From positions 6,332,672-6,338,868 of the forward strand of contig CP070627.1 in NCBI GenBank assembly GCA_020355945.1: a DNA stretch of 6,197 bases. Reading direction: 5' to 3'. The DNA comes from Candidatus Aminicenantota bacterium (GTDB taxonomy: Bacteria > Acidobacteriota > Aminicenantia > UBA2199). The notes under the pieces were generated by a model that was given only the letters and a program-made list of their open reading frames with translations, was not told where the DNA came from and ran no database searches. A program made the translations under genes and the position numbers. Of the stretch, positions 1-5,334 are shown piece after piece (position 1 is the first letter of the stretch; the number at the start of each line of letters is the position of its first letter).

Positions 1-6
1 AATTCC

Positions 7-1350
7 TTATTGTTCGTATTCATAGGTGCCTTCTCTTTTTATCTTTTTAAAATCACGTATAATGGTCTTGATAAGCTGGGGAATATTGCTTTTATCCATT
101 AATTCCACATAACCAACAGCCGCCAGTTCCGGGGATAACGGTGTCTTATCGATTCTAAACGGGATAATAAATCTTTGCCCCTGCCGGAATTCTTTTTTTT
201 CTATGGCATCGTTTATCTCCTGTATATCGCGGATAACATAACCCTTATACTTCTCTGCCAGCGCTTTACTCTGGATAACCACAATGTAATGGACATTATC
301 CGGGATTTCTTTAATCTTCCGGTTCCCATCATCTCTATCCCCCAGGTCCTCCTTATCCGGACAGGAAATTAAACCGGCAGCTTTAAATTCTTTGTGCAGG
401 AGGTCGGCAAAATCTTTATCTTCGCTGGTATAACAGATAAATACTTCTGGCATGTCTATAGGTTTGACCGGCTTACTGGTTGGTGAAATTTGCCCGAATT
501 TTTCCCGCAGTTGGGCAGCGAAATCATCCAACTTCTTGTTGAATATATGAATTTTGGAACCGCTCCTCTGGAAAAAGAGTATAGTCTGAAATAATTGATG
601 GGGATCTGTTTTTACCGGGGTGGATTGTTCCATCGCATAAGAGCAGCTTTTTCTTTCCCGGTCTGTTAACAAATGGAGCAGGATTCGCAGGTGCCAGTGC
701 CTGAAGCCGAATCCCAGGAAGAGGAAATTTTTATTTTCATCCTGCAATTCATTGAGAATATTGCGCTGTAGAGTACCCTTTCTAATCAATGTCACCAGGA
801 AATCCAAAAGATCATCCTCCGTAATCAATAGAGATTCAGGCTCATCCACTATGCCGTAAAGATAAAAGACCAGTGGTTGATCAACCGTACCCATTGCCTT
901 TACGATTCGTTCATTATGCCCTCTAAAATTATACCACTCTATCTTCGGAACTTTACCTTCCTTTTTCAGGGCCTCCGGGAACATATTGTCATGAGCAGTT
1001 GTAACGGTAAAATAGAAAGGTAAAGCAGCCAGGTTTTGGTGGAGTTTACTGCACAGTATCTTTCTTGCTTCATAGAATTTAGAGACCCTGGTCTGCAGGG
1101 GGCCCCTGCCTCCTCTATTGTCGTAGTAGTATTGTGCCACCTGGGCCAGGTCAGAGGTGCTGAATTTTTTCCTGGTCTCCGGGTCGATTTTTTCCGCCAG
1201 TTCATCAGCCAGGATTTCGGTAAGCATGCGCTTTTTCCCCTCAACTTCTACGGCAGCGGCATCCGGCCCTAACATCAGGATACACTTATTTTGTTTGATC
1301 GCATAAATCAAGGTATCCCAATTATCGTATTCCCACACACAATATGACAT
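7..1350 (-). CDS. SIR2-like (degenerate) and TIR two-domain protein, putative conflict-system effector
   Basis: The 447-residue product is read as two domains. Residues ~20-285 follow the SIR2-like (SIR2_2) layout: a nucleotide-loop strand at 23-31 (CILMLGPDA), TTAHDN at 117-122 where relatives have TTNYD, FYLYGIVDEPESLLITEDD at 162-180 matching the usual 'KLHGS...TEDDY' block, and FLFLGFGFRHWHLR at 209-222 matching 'lfiGyslsDpdlr'. The loop is GPD rather than GAGxS, and the catalytic-position His is Tyr165, so NAD hydrolysis by this half is doubtful. Residues ~301-435 form a TIR domain: PEVFICYTSEDKDFADLLHK is its first strand and helix, and Glu378 (or Asp375) is the best candidate for the catalytic acid. 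No signal peptide or membrane segment is seen, so it is probably cytosolic. AAGGAGG lies 7 nt before the ATG and fixes the start. The gene follows the CHAT-FGE gene on the same strand, 158 bp away. The domain calls are fairly sure; a defence or death role is inferred. Confidence 0.82.
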   Translation of the reverse strand: MSYCVWEYDNWDTLIYAIKQNKCILMLGPDAAAVEVEGKKRMLTEILADELAEKIDPETRKKFSTSDLAQVAQYYYDNRGGRGPLQTRVSKFYEARKILCSKLHQNLAALPFYFTVTTAHDNMFPEALKKEGKVPKIEWYNFRGHNERIVKAMGTVDQPLVFYLYGIVDEPESLLITEDDLLDFLVTLIRKGTLQRNILNELQDENKNFLFLGFGFRHWHLRILLHLLTDRERKSCSYAMEQSTPVKTDPHQLFQTILFFQRSGSKIHIFNKKLDDFAAQLREKFGQISPTSKPVKPIDMPEVFICYTSEDKDFADLLHKEFKAAGLISCPDKEDLGDRDDGNRKIKEIPDNVHYIVVIQSKALAEKYKGYVIRDIQEINDAIEKKEFRQGQRFIIPFRIDKTPLSPELAAVGYVELMDKSNIPQLIKTIIRDFKKIKREGTYEYEQ

Positions 1351-1426
1351 ATCAAAACCTCCTTCATTTTCCCCACTCTCCTACCAGGGAAAACAGAACA
1401 GGAAATAATCTCTAAGCCTAAACTAT

Positions 1427-1455
1427 ATTATGGAATAAGTCAGGCCTAAAGTCAA
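1427..1455 (-). promoter_or_regulatory. Sigma70-type promoter for the SIR2-like/TIR gene
   Basis: Read on the minus strand, TTGACT (1455-1450) and CATAAT (1432-1427) are separated by exactly 17 bp, each matching 5 of 6 consensus bases. Transcription would start near 1420, leaving a leader of about 70 nt before the ATG. The gene can therefore be expressed separately from the CHAT-FGE gene upstream of it. Confidence 0.6.
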
Positions 1456-1480
1456 GAAAATTTTAACTATTCTATTCGTT

Positions 1481-1495
1481 CCCGGCTTGTCCGGG
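1481..1495 (-). other. Small GC-rich hairpin just downstream of the CHAT-FGE stop codon
   Basis: CCCGG and CCGGG form a perfect 5-bp stem around a 5-nt loop, starting 13 nt after the stop codon at 1509-1511. On the minus strand no T-run follows directly (the next bases are AACGAATAG), so it is a poor intrinsic terminator. In DGR target genes a short GC hairpin just after the variable region assists retrohoming. The position fits that role, but a stem this short also occurs by chance. Confidence 0.4.
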
Positions 1496-1508
1496 CTGTG
1501 GTCAGTGG

Positions 1509-3611
1509 TTATACTGACCTGGCGAGGCGGAAGCCGAGGCTGTGGAAGCGATAGTCCGGGGAGTTGCCGGTGCGATTTGAAGCGCGGCAATTTCTTGAGT
1601 CGATAAACCAACTGCCGCCGCGGGCAATCCTTGTGGTGCCATATTTTGGTCCTTTAAGACTGCTTCCCGGCCCGGTTTTATCATTGTTTTCATCAAACCA
1701 ATCTGCACACCATTCCCACACATTTCCTGCCATATCAAAGCAGCCGTAGAGACTCTTTCCTTGGGGATAGGCATTCACCGGCGTGGTATGTCCGATGCCG
1801 CTTTCTGCTGAATTGCACAAATTTTTGTTGAACTCATTGCCCCAGGGATAGCGCCTGCCCTCAGTTCCGCGGGCCGCTTTCTCCCACTCTACCTCATCGG
1901 GTAGGCGCTTGCCCGCCCATTGGGCATAGGCTTCTGCCCCGAACCAGGAAACATAGATAACGGGATAGTCTTCATAACCAGGTTCAAACCAATAGATGTT
2001 CTTTTTTTTATTTATTCTACATTTTTCATTTCCCTCTTCCCCGGACAGACTGATCCAGTTTTGCAATTTTTCTTCACCAGGATTTACTTCATTCAAAAAC
2101 TGGCAGTACTGCCTGTTGGTCACCGGGTAGATATCCATATAAAAGGCGGGGAGATAAATTGTCTGCCGGGGTTTCTCCCAGGCGGATGCTTCTTTGTCAT
2201 CTTCCCTGCCGCCGTAAATAAAGTTTCCTCCAGGGATCAGTATCATTTCCGAATCTTCTGTTTCATATTTGACAGGTTCTTTTTTTAGATAAGGCGGCTC
2301 TCTCCCGTCAGCATTGCTCTCTTCTTCAGCTTGCCGGGGAATTGTCACCTTAGATTTGTAATCGGCTGTATCATTCCCCTGGCTTTTAATCACCCGGATC
2401 GAATCGGAAATATCTTGATGAGGTGATTTTTCCTTGCCAGGGATTGGTGTTTTCGCTGGTTCCTTTGCAGCCATGGGTTCCCGGGCCAGGGAGAAGAGGA
2501 TACCGTCCGGGGAACGCATATACAACACGGGTATTCCCCATTCCAGGGTGTTATTAATGGCTAAACTGACGGCCTTGCGTGCTTCTGCAACAGAGGCATC
2601 AATTGGCAGTCCTTCTGTAAGGGCTTCATAGAAGGCCCTGGCAAACTCGATGGCAGCCCGGTCCGTGACTTCATATTGCATCGCTATTACGGCAGGGATA
2701 CCCGACTGAACCAAAATAGAGGCAGTGCTGGAGAATATATCACGACCGCCGCTTCGCGCCCCTTCACAGGTGTTCAGCAGCACGAAACGGAGGGGGTCGT
2801 GGTCAGCCAGCAGCCGGCCTAGCTGGGTGGCGCTCAAACGATGCTGCTTACCCTCTTCATTTGCCAGGCAGATGATACCTTCGTCTGTATCGGTGTCAAA
2901 GCCGCCGTGACCAATGAAATGAAAGATGTGCCAGGGACCATGCCGCATGGCTCGCTGCAGTTCTCGCCAGTTTTGCCCTGGCAGCCAGGTCAGGTCCACC
3001 AGGCCCTTTTTCTCCAGGCTGTTAATTGCTTCTTCTATCCGCTGCTTTTCTCGCTCAACATCAAGCGAGGGTAAATCAGAAGGGCAGGCAGTCATTCCTA
3101 AGATACGCAGCGGCAGGGTCACTTTAAGTGGTTGAATGGGTTGAGGCAATTCCAGGTAGCGAACAACCGGGGTTTTTCGGGAAAGGCAGAGATATTTGCT
3201 ATATCGTTCGTCGAATATGAATTCCCACGGAAGCGCGGCCAACTCAGGAGATAGAATACGGAGCTTCAATCGCAGCCCCTTCCTTTGCTGGTCTGCCTCA
3301 CTCAAACTCACGTCATAGCGGCTGCGTACTTCTTTGCTGATGAGTGCTTCAAACAATTCCCTGCCAAAATCCTGCACGGCCTGTTCTTCTGGCAAATTCA
3401 CCCGGCGTCGCTTCCCGCCTGAGCGCAAGAGTGCGATCTGTAGGTCCTTAAGGCGGTTTTCCAGTTCCAAATGGTCAAATGGGAAATGCATGGACTCACG
3501 CGCTTCTCCTGCGGGCGATTTTATTACAGCCACCGGATACTCGCGCCCTTTACCAACGCCGATTTCCAGTACATAATCCAGGTAACTCAACTGCTCTCTC
3601 TCACTATTCAT
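1509..3611 (-). CDS. CHAT-domain caspase-like protease fused to an FGE-sulfatase (C-type-lectin-fold) domain
   Basis: The product has 700 residues. Positions 1-125 are the pre-domain usual in CHAT proteins, ending in ELAALPWEFIFDE (123-135). The CHAT protease follows to ~375: HFIGHGG carries the catalytic His235, and LLNTCEGA carries the nucleophile Cys282, so the dyad is intact. Residues ~378-452 are a Lys/Glu/Pro-rich linker. Residues 453-700 are an FGE-sulfatase domain: EMILIPGGNFIYGG (455-468), YPVTNRQYCQFLN (495-507), YPVIYVSWFGAEAYAQW (549-565), KRLPDEVEWEKAARG (568-582), YPWGN (588-592), DMAGNVWEWC (626-635), RGGSW (664-668) and GFRL (693-696). The closing block has only one Cys (675), so the two-Cys active site of true formylglycine-generating enzymes is incomplete and a ligand-binding role is likelier. 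GGAG 8 nt before the ATG supports the start. The inferred role is a protease released when the lectin-like domain senses a ligand. The protein is probably cytosolic, as no signal peptide is seen. Confidence 0.9.
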   Translation of the reverse strand: MNSEREQLSYLDYVLEIGVGKGREYPVAVIKSPAGEARESMHFPFDHLELENRLKDLQIALLRSGGKRRRVNLPEEQAVQDFGRELFEALISKEVRSRYDVSLSEADQQRKGLRLKLRILSPELAALPWEFIFDERYSKYLCLSRKTPVVRYLELPQPIQPLKVTLPLRILGMTACPSDLPSLDVEREKQRIEEAINSLEKKGLVDLTWLPGQNWRELQRAMRHGPWHIFHFIGHGGFDTDTDEGIICLANEEGKQHRLSATQLGRLLADHDPLRFVLLNTCEGARSGGRDIFSSTASILVQSGIPAVIAMQYEVTDRAAIEFARAFYEALTEGLPIDASVAEARKAVSLAINNTLEWGIPVLYMRSPDGILFSLAREPMAAKEPAKTPIPGKEKSPHQDISDSIRVIKSQGNDTADYKSKVTIPRQAEEESNADGREPPYLKKEPVKYETEDSEMILIPGGNFIYGGREDDKEASAWEKPRQTIYLPAFYMDIYPVTNRQYCQFLNEVNPGEEKLQNWISLSGEEGNEKCRINKKKNIYWFEPGYEDYPVIYVSWFGAEAYAQWAGKRLPDEVEWEKAARGTEGRRYPWGNEFNKNLCNSAESGIGHTTPVNAYPQGKSLYGCFDMAGNVWEWCADWFDENNDKTGPGSSLKGPKYGTTRIARGGSWFIDSRNCRASNRTGNSPDYRFHSLGFRLARSV
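1524..1622 (-). other. Candidate DGR-type variable region at the 3' end of the CHAT-FGE gene
   Basis: This stretch encodes residues 664-696, from RGGSW to GFRL. Fixed-looking blocks (RGGSW, RNCRA, NR, SPD, LGFRL) alternate with residue clusters whose codons end mostly in C: ATC GAC; ACC GGC AAC TCC; TTC CAC AGC. DGRs turn template AAC codons into NNC codons by adenine mutagenesis, and many DGR targets are FGE/C-type-lectin domains whose variable region ends in this motif at the C-terminus. Ordinary FGE domains share the same frame, and the coding sequence favours C-ending codons here, so this is suggestive only. No template repeat or reverse transcriptase is present between 1 and 6197. Confidence 0.4.
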
Positions 3612-3644
3612 ACCTTAATCTCCGCTAATAAGATATAACACACC

Positions 3645-3650
3645 ATTATA
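3645..3650 (-). promoter_or_regulatory. Probable -10 box of the CHAT-FGE gene
   Basis: The minus strand reads TATAAT here, a perfect -10 hexamer, giving a start near 3638 and a ~27-nt leader that contains the GGAG ribosome site (3620-3623). No good -35 hexamer sits 16-18 bp upstream (TAATCG or TTAATC), which suggests an activator-dependent or weak promoter. Confidence 0.5.
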
Positions 3651-3671
3651 TAGAGGATTCTTAACCACGAT

Positions 3672-3707
3672 TAAATATTACAATAAGTATGTAAATATTT
3701 CAATAGG
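3672..3707. repeat. 16-bp direct repeat at 20-bp spacing, candidate operator of the CHAT-FGE gene
   Basis: TAAATATTACAATAAG (3672-3687) and TAAATATTTCAATAGG (3692-3707) agree at 14 of 16 positions and start 20 bp apart, about two helical turns. If transcription starts near 3638, their centres lie near -41 and -61, overlapping and flanking the missing -35 box. That is where activators usually bind. An AT-rich UP element is an alternative. Confidence 0.5.
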
Positions 3708-3792
3708 CGCAGGCCATTTTTCAATTATTTCATCTGTTTGGATAACAAAGCAAATGCATTCGTGCATTCGGGACAGGCAAAAACTTGTTAAC

Positions 3793-3897
3793 ACCGGTTA
3801 AAAAGGGAAAGTAACCGGTTAATTTATCCTTTTCACCGGTGAGATTGACATGTCAAGCGGTGGAATACCCAATTATACCGGTTACTTTGCCCATTTT
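3793..3897. repeat. Five imperfect 21-bp tandem repeats led by ACCGGT
   Basis: Units start at 3793, 3814, 3835, 3856 and 3877, exactly 21 bp apart. Their first eight bases are ACCGGTTA, ACCGGTTA, ACCGGTGA, AGCGGTGG and ACCGGTTA; the remaining 13 bases diverge strongly. ACCGGT is its own reverse complement, so the array also folds concentrically: GGGAAAGTAACCGGT (3805-3819) opposes ACCGGTTACTTTGCCC (3877-3892), and the perfect palindrome TTGACATGTCAA (3845-3856) lies near the centre. The two-helical-turn period suits a protein-binding array (iteron-like or operator) or a decayed heptad-coding repeat. The function is unknown. Confidence 0.7.
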
Positions 3898-3947
3898 CCC
3901 CTGCTGATTTTACTTAAACTCGCCCGAAAACAATGAAAAAAAGGGGT

Positions 3948-4004
3948 CCACAGATTACACAGATTGACACAGATTTTTTTTCGTGTCATTCGTGTCATTC
4001 GTGG
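3948..4004. repeat. 57-bp intergenic element of short direct repeats with CCAC/GTGG ends
   Basis: The left half repeats CACAGATT three times (3949, 3958 and 3968); after a T-run the right half has CGTGTCATT twice (3982-3999) and a closing CGTGG. The ends CCAC and GTGG are inverted. From memory, very similar intergenic sequences are dispersed through genomes of several unrelated bacterial phyla, so it is probably one copy of a dispersed repeat family. The mechanism of its spread is not visible here. Confidence 0.6.
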
Positions 4005-4103
4005 GCTTTTTCATTGAAGCCTGTCATGATCCCACGGCTTCACCCGGAGGACGTTTACCCCCTGCTTCCTGCTTCAATGCTTAAAAAATAAAAAAGCAAA
4101 CAA

Positions 4104-4132
4104 TTGGCAAACAAGCAAAAAAATGATATAAT
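4104..4132 (+). promoter_or_regulatory. Strong extended -10 promoter of the JAB-domain gene
   Basis: TTGGCA (4104-4109) and TATAAT (4127-4132) are spaced by exactly 17 bp, and TGA directly precedes the -10 box, giving an extended -10 (TGnTATAAT). Transcription would begin near 4139-4140. The small palindrome TGCCAGGCA (4132-4140) overlaps the start region and could be an operator. The leader to the ATG at 4218 is ~78 nt. Confidence 0.75.
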
Positions 4133-4217
4133 GCCAGGCAGTGGACGGCACGTGAATAACCGGAATAATGAAACAACAAAATTGCAAAGTATAACGAATG
4201 AACCAGGAGGCTTGAGA

Positions 4218-4625
4218 ATGAATGTTGAACTTAGTGAAGAACAAAAGATCAAAGTGCAAAACTCATCCGGTGTTTTCCGCATCATGAGAGAGATTTTGAT
4301 GCGGGAGAACGCCATCGAGCGGGATCATGAACATGTCTGGGTGGTGTGCCTGGCCCCTAACAACAAAATACTCAATATCGAACTGGTGAGCCTGGGAGCC
4401 ATCAATGAAACCACACTCCAACCCATGCAGGTATTCCGGATCGCCCTTATGAAGGGTGCTGTAAAAATAATCATGGTTCATAATCATCCCTGTGGAGAGA
4501 TTGAGCCTTCGGAACCCGATACGGATATCACGGACCGAATGATCCAGGTGGGAAATATTGTCAATGTTGAAGTCCTGGACCATTTAATCAGCACAGAAAA
4601 ATATTATTATTCCTTTAGCGGCTAA
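4218..4625 (+). CDS. Short RadC-family JAB/MPN+ domain protein
   Basis: The 135-residue product consists almost entirely of the JAB (MPN+) domain of the RadC family. The JAMM metal site is present: HNHPCGEIEPSEPD (88-101) gives His88, His90 and Asp101, with Glu55 in IELVSLG as the likely catalytic acid. Cys92 replaces the usual Ser of HxHPS. The helix-hairpin-helix domain of ~225-residue chromosomal RadC proteins is absent; such short forms are common in mobile and accessory DNA. The biochemical role of the family is not settled, although the fold implies a metal-dependent peptidase. The ATG at 4218 is chosen because AGGAGG (4205-4210) lies 7 nt upstream and because the earlier TTG at 4104 is the promoter's -35 box. 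The protein ends abruptly at YYYSFSG, whereas relatives continue for a further tail, and a tail-like piece follows out of frame. Confidence 0.85.
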   Translation: MNVELSEEQKIKVQNSSGVFRIMREILMRENAIERDHEHVWVVCLAPNNKILNIELVSLGAINETTLQPMQVFRIALMKGAVKIIMVHNHPCGEIEPSEPDTDITDRMIQVGNIVNVEVLDHLISTEKYYYSFSG

Positions 4626-4629
4626 AAAT

Positions 4630-4710
4630 ATGAAGAAGAAAGGGACTCCAATTGATTTTATTGCAGAAATTACCGGGCTTTCCATTGAAGAAATTAAGAA
4701 AATAAAATAG
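4630..4710 (+). pseudogene. Out-of-frame remnant of a C-terminal tail, possibly of the JAB-domain gene
   Basis: An ATG-led frame of 26 codons encodes a tail ending in FIAEITGLSIEEIKKIK. This matches the 'GxxxxxIAEITGLSxEEIxKL' ending I know from Rpn/PD-(D/E)XK nuclease-type proteins and from longer JAB-domain proteins. The frame is open upstream to 4588 and lies +1 relative to the JAB gene, and there is no ribosome site before the ATG. The simplest reading is that the JAB gene once ran into this tail and lost an internal segment with a frameshift near 4615-4630. It could instead be debris of an unrelated Rpn-type gene. Confidence 0.45.
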
Positions 4711-4808
4711 AGAATAGCGTTTTAAACATTAAACATCATAAAATAATAGGGTCAAGTATTTTATTATCTCAAAAAGTGAAATTAGATTAGCGGAAGAAAG
4801 TACATTAT

Positions 4809-4817
4809 TGCCAGGCA
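4809..4817. repeat. TGCCAGGCA palindrome, copy left of the toxin-antitoxin pair
   Basis: This is a perfect 4+1+4 inverted repeat. Identical copies occur at 4132-4140 and 6113-6121, and one more lies inside the CHAT coding sequence at 2862-2870. This copy and the one at 6113 share the 10-mer TGCCAGGCAA and flank the toxin-antitoxin pair and TPR fragment as direct copies. Confidence 0.4.
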
Positions 4818-4876
4818 AAGTTTTTTTGGAGCATGGGGCATGGAGTTGTGAGTCACAATTAAGCGGCTCACGAGAT

Positions 4877-4894
4877 GGCCCGAAGGGCCTTTTT
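4877..4894 (+). terminator. Short intrinsic terminator-like hairpin
   Basis: GGCCC-GAA-GGGCC forms a perfect 5-bp all-GC stem with a 3-nt loop and is followed at once by TTTTT. It could end transcripts coming from the JAB-domain gene ~250 bp upstream. The stem is short, so efficiency is uncertain. Confidence 0.5.
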
Positions 4895-4999
4895 AGGCTC
4901 CCCGCGCCGCAGGGCTGTACCTTTAAGATACATATTTGCTTCTTGAAGCTTCAGCGTTGAATTCTTTTGGAGTAATGATATCGTTTTTACTCTTGAAGG

Positions 5000-5027
5000 A
5001 AAGGTAAAATGGCCTGTTTTTACCTTT
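5000..5027 (+). terminator. AT-rich hairpin with trailing T-run upstream of the toxin-antitoxin promoter
   Basis: AAAGGTAAAA (5000-5009) pairs perfectly with TTTTACCTTT (5018-5027) around an 8-nt loop, and two more G-U pairs are possible (4999/5028, 4998/5029). A run of T closes the right arm, so on the plus strand it resembles an intrinsic terminator insulating the downstream pair. Only two G-C pairs stabilise it, so it may be weak or a repeat-element end. Confidence 0.4.
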
Positions 5028-5063
5028 TTGCACCCCGTCCCCGGGTCTTTTTTTTCGATGGAC

Positions 5064-5092
5064 TTGACAAATAAAAAAAAATAGTGCATATT
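5064..5092 (+). promoter_or_regulatory. Promoter of the toxin-antitoxin operon
   Basis: TTGACA (5064-5069) is a perfect -35 box. Exactly 17 bp later CATATT (5087-5092) is a moderate -10 box (4 of 6). Transcription would start at about 5099-5100, directly in front of the ribosome site AAAGGAGG (5101-5108), giving an unusually short leader of ~14 nt. Confidence 0.65.
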
Positions 5093-5112
5093 TATATTTG
5101 AAAGGAGGCAAA

Positions 5113-5334
5113 ATGCAAGTGGTGTTAGATTTACCTGATGTTAATATAAAAAAAGAGGAACTTAAAATATTACTTGCAATAAAACTTCTTGAAGAAGGTA
5201 TTGTAAGCCTTGAAAAAGCAGCCGAAATTGCTGGATACAGTGAACAAACTTTTTCAGAAATCCTTTTAAAAAAAGGTATCTCGCCTATTAAATACGATAA
5301 CTTAAATTTAAAGGAAGAATTTGCAAACGCCTGA
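5113..5334 (+). CDS. UPF0175 family protein, probable antitoxin
   Basis: The 73-residue product matches UPF0175 over its length: ELKILLAIKLLEEGIVSLEKAAEIAGYSEQTF spans residues 16-47 (an anchoring helix, then a helix-turn-helix-like segment) and is followed by the family's 'llxxkGIxxxxY' ending (KKGISPIKYD, 53-62). Members are small DNA-binding-type antitoxins usually paired with DUF3368 PIN-like toxins, exactly the order seen here. The ATG at 5113 is preferred because AAAGGAGG lies 4 nt upstream; the TTG at 5098 would sit before its own ribosome site. The stop codon lies inside the next gene (14-bp overlap), which implies translational coupling. It probably binds the toxin and represses its own promoter, as is usual for such pairs; this is inferred from the family. 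Confidence 0.88.
   Translation: MQVVLDLPDVNIKKEELKILLAIKLLEEGIVSLEKAAEIAGYSEQTFSEILLKKGISPIKYDNLNLKEEFANA

Larger units (their letters stand above)
3612..4217. other. Divergent intergenic region without a supported gene
   Basis: This 606-bp spacer separates the leftward CHAT-FGE gene from the rightward JAB-domain gene. It holds both promoters and three repeat structures described separately. Other visible details are TGCATTCG twice in tandem at 3755-3770, and an inverted pair GAAGCC (4016-4021) / GGCTTC (4036-4041) with a 14-nt loop. Reading frames here are short and broken by stops. A minus-strand frame across the 21-bp array gives LTG-led heptads but is interrupted by TGA at 3855-3853. Confidence 0.6.
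4711..5063. other. Intergenic region with hairpins, no supported gene
   Basis: About 350 bp separate the JAB-tail remnant from the toxin-antitoxin promoter. It contains a copy of TGCCAGGCA (4809-4817), an intrinsic terminator-like hairpin, a second hairpin of 10-12 bp, and GCTTC-TT-GAAGC (4938-4949). A GC-rich patch (4896-4915) interrupts otherwise AT-rich sequence, which suggests a patchwork of inserted small elements. Frames on both strands are short and show no recognisable protein. Confidence 0.5.

Noticed and set aside
1481..1495. Intrinsic terminator of the CHAT-FGE gene
   Set aside because: The stem is only 5 bp and no T-run follows on the minus strand; kept as an unassigned hairpin.
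1920..2288. Plus-strand open frame within the FGE domain
   Set aside because: It is a shadow of the well-supported minus-strand coding sequence with no recognisable protein features.
2862..2870. TGCCAGGCA copy inside the CHAT gene as part of the repeat set
   Set aside because: It encodes the conserved-looking ICLANEE segment of the CHAT domain, so it is most simply a coding coincidence.
3793..3897. CRISPR-like array
   Set aside because: The conserved part is only 6-8 bp and the period of 21 bp is far too short for repeat plus spacer; no cas genes are present.
4104..4217. N-terminal extension of the JAB-domain gene from TTG at 4104
   Set aside because: The TTG is part of a well-formed -35 box with a TATAAT 17 bp on. 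The extension is low-complexity (Lys/Asn-rich) and unlike the family, and AGGAGG sits 7 nt before the ATG at 4218.
5098..5112. TTG start for the antitoxin at 5098
   Set aside because: It lies before the ribosome site AAAGGAGG and at the predicted transcription start; the ATG at 5113 has correct spacing.
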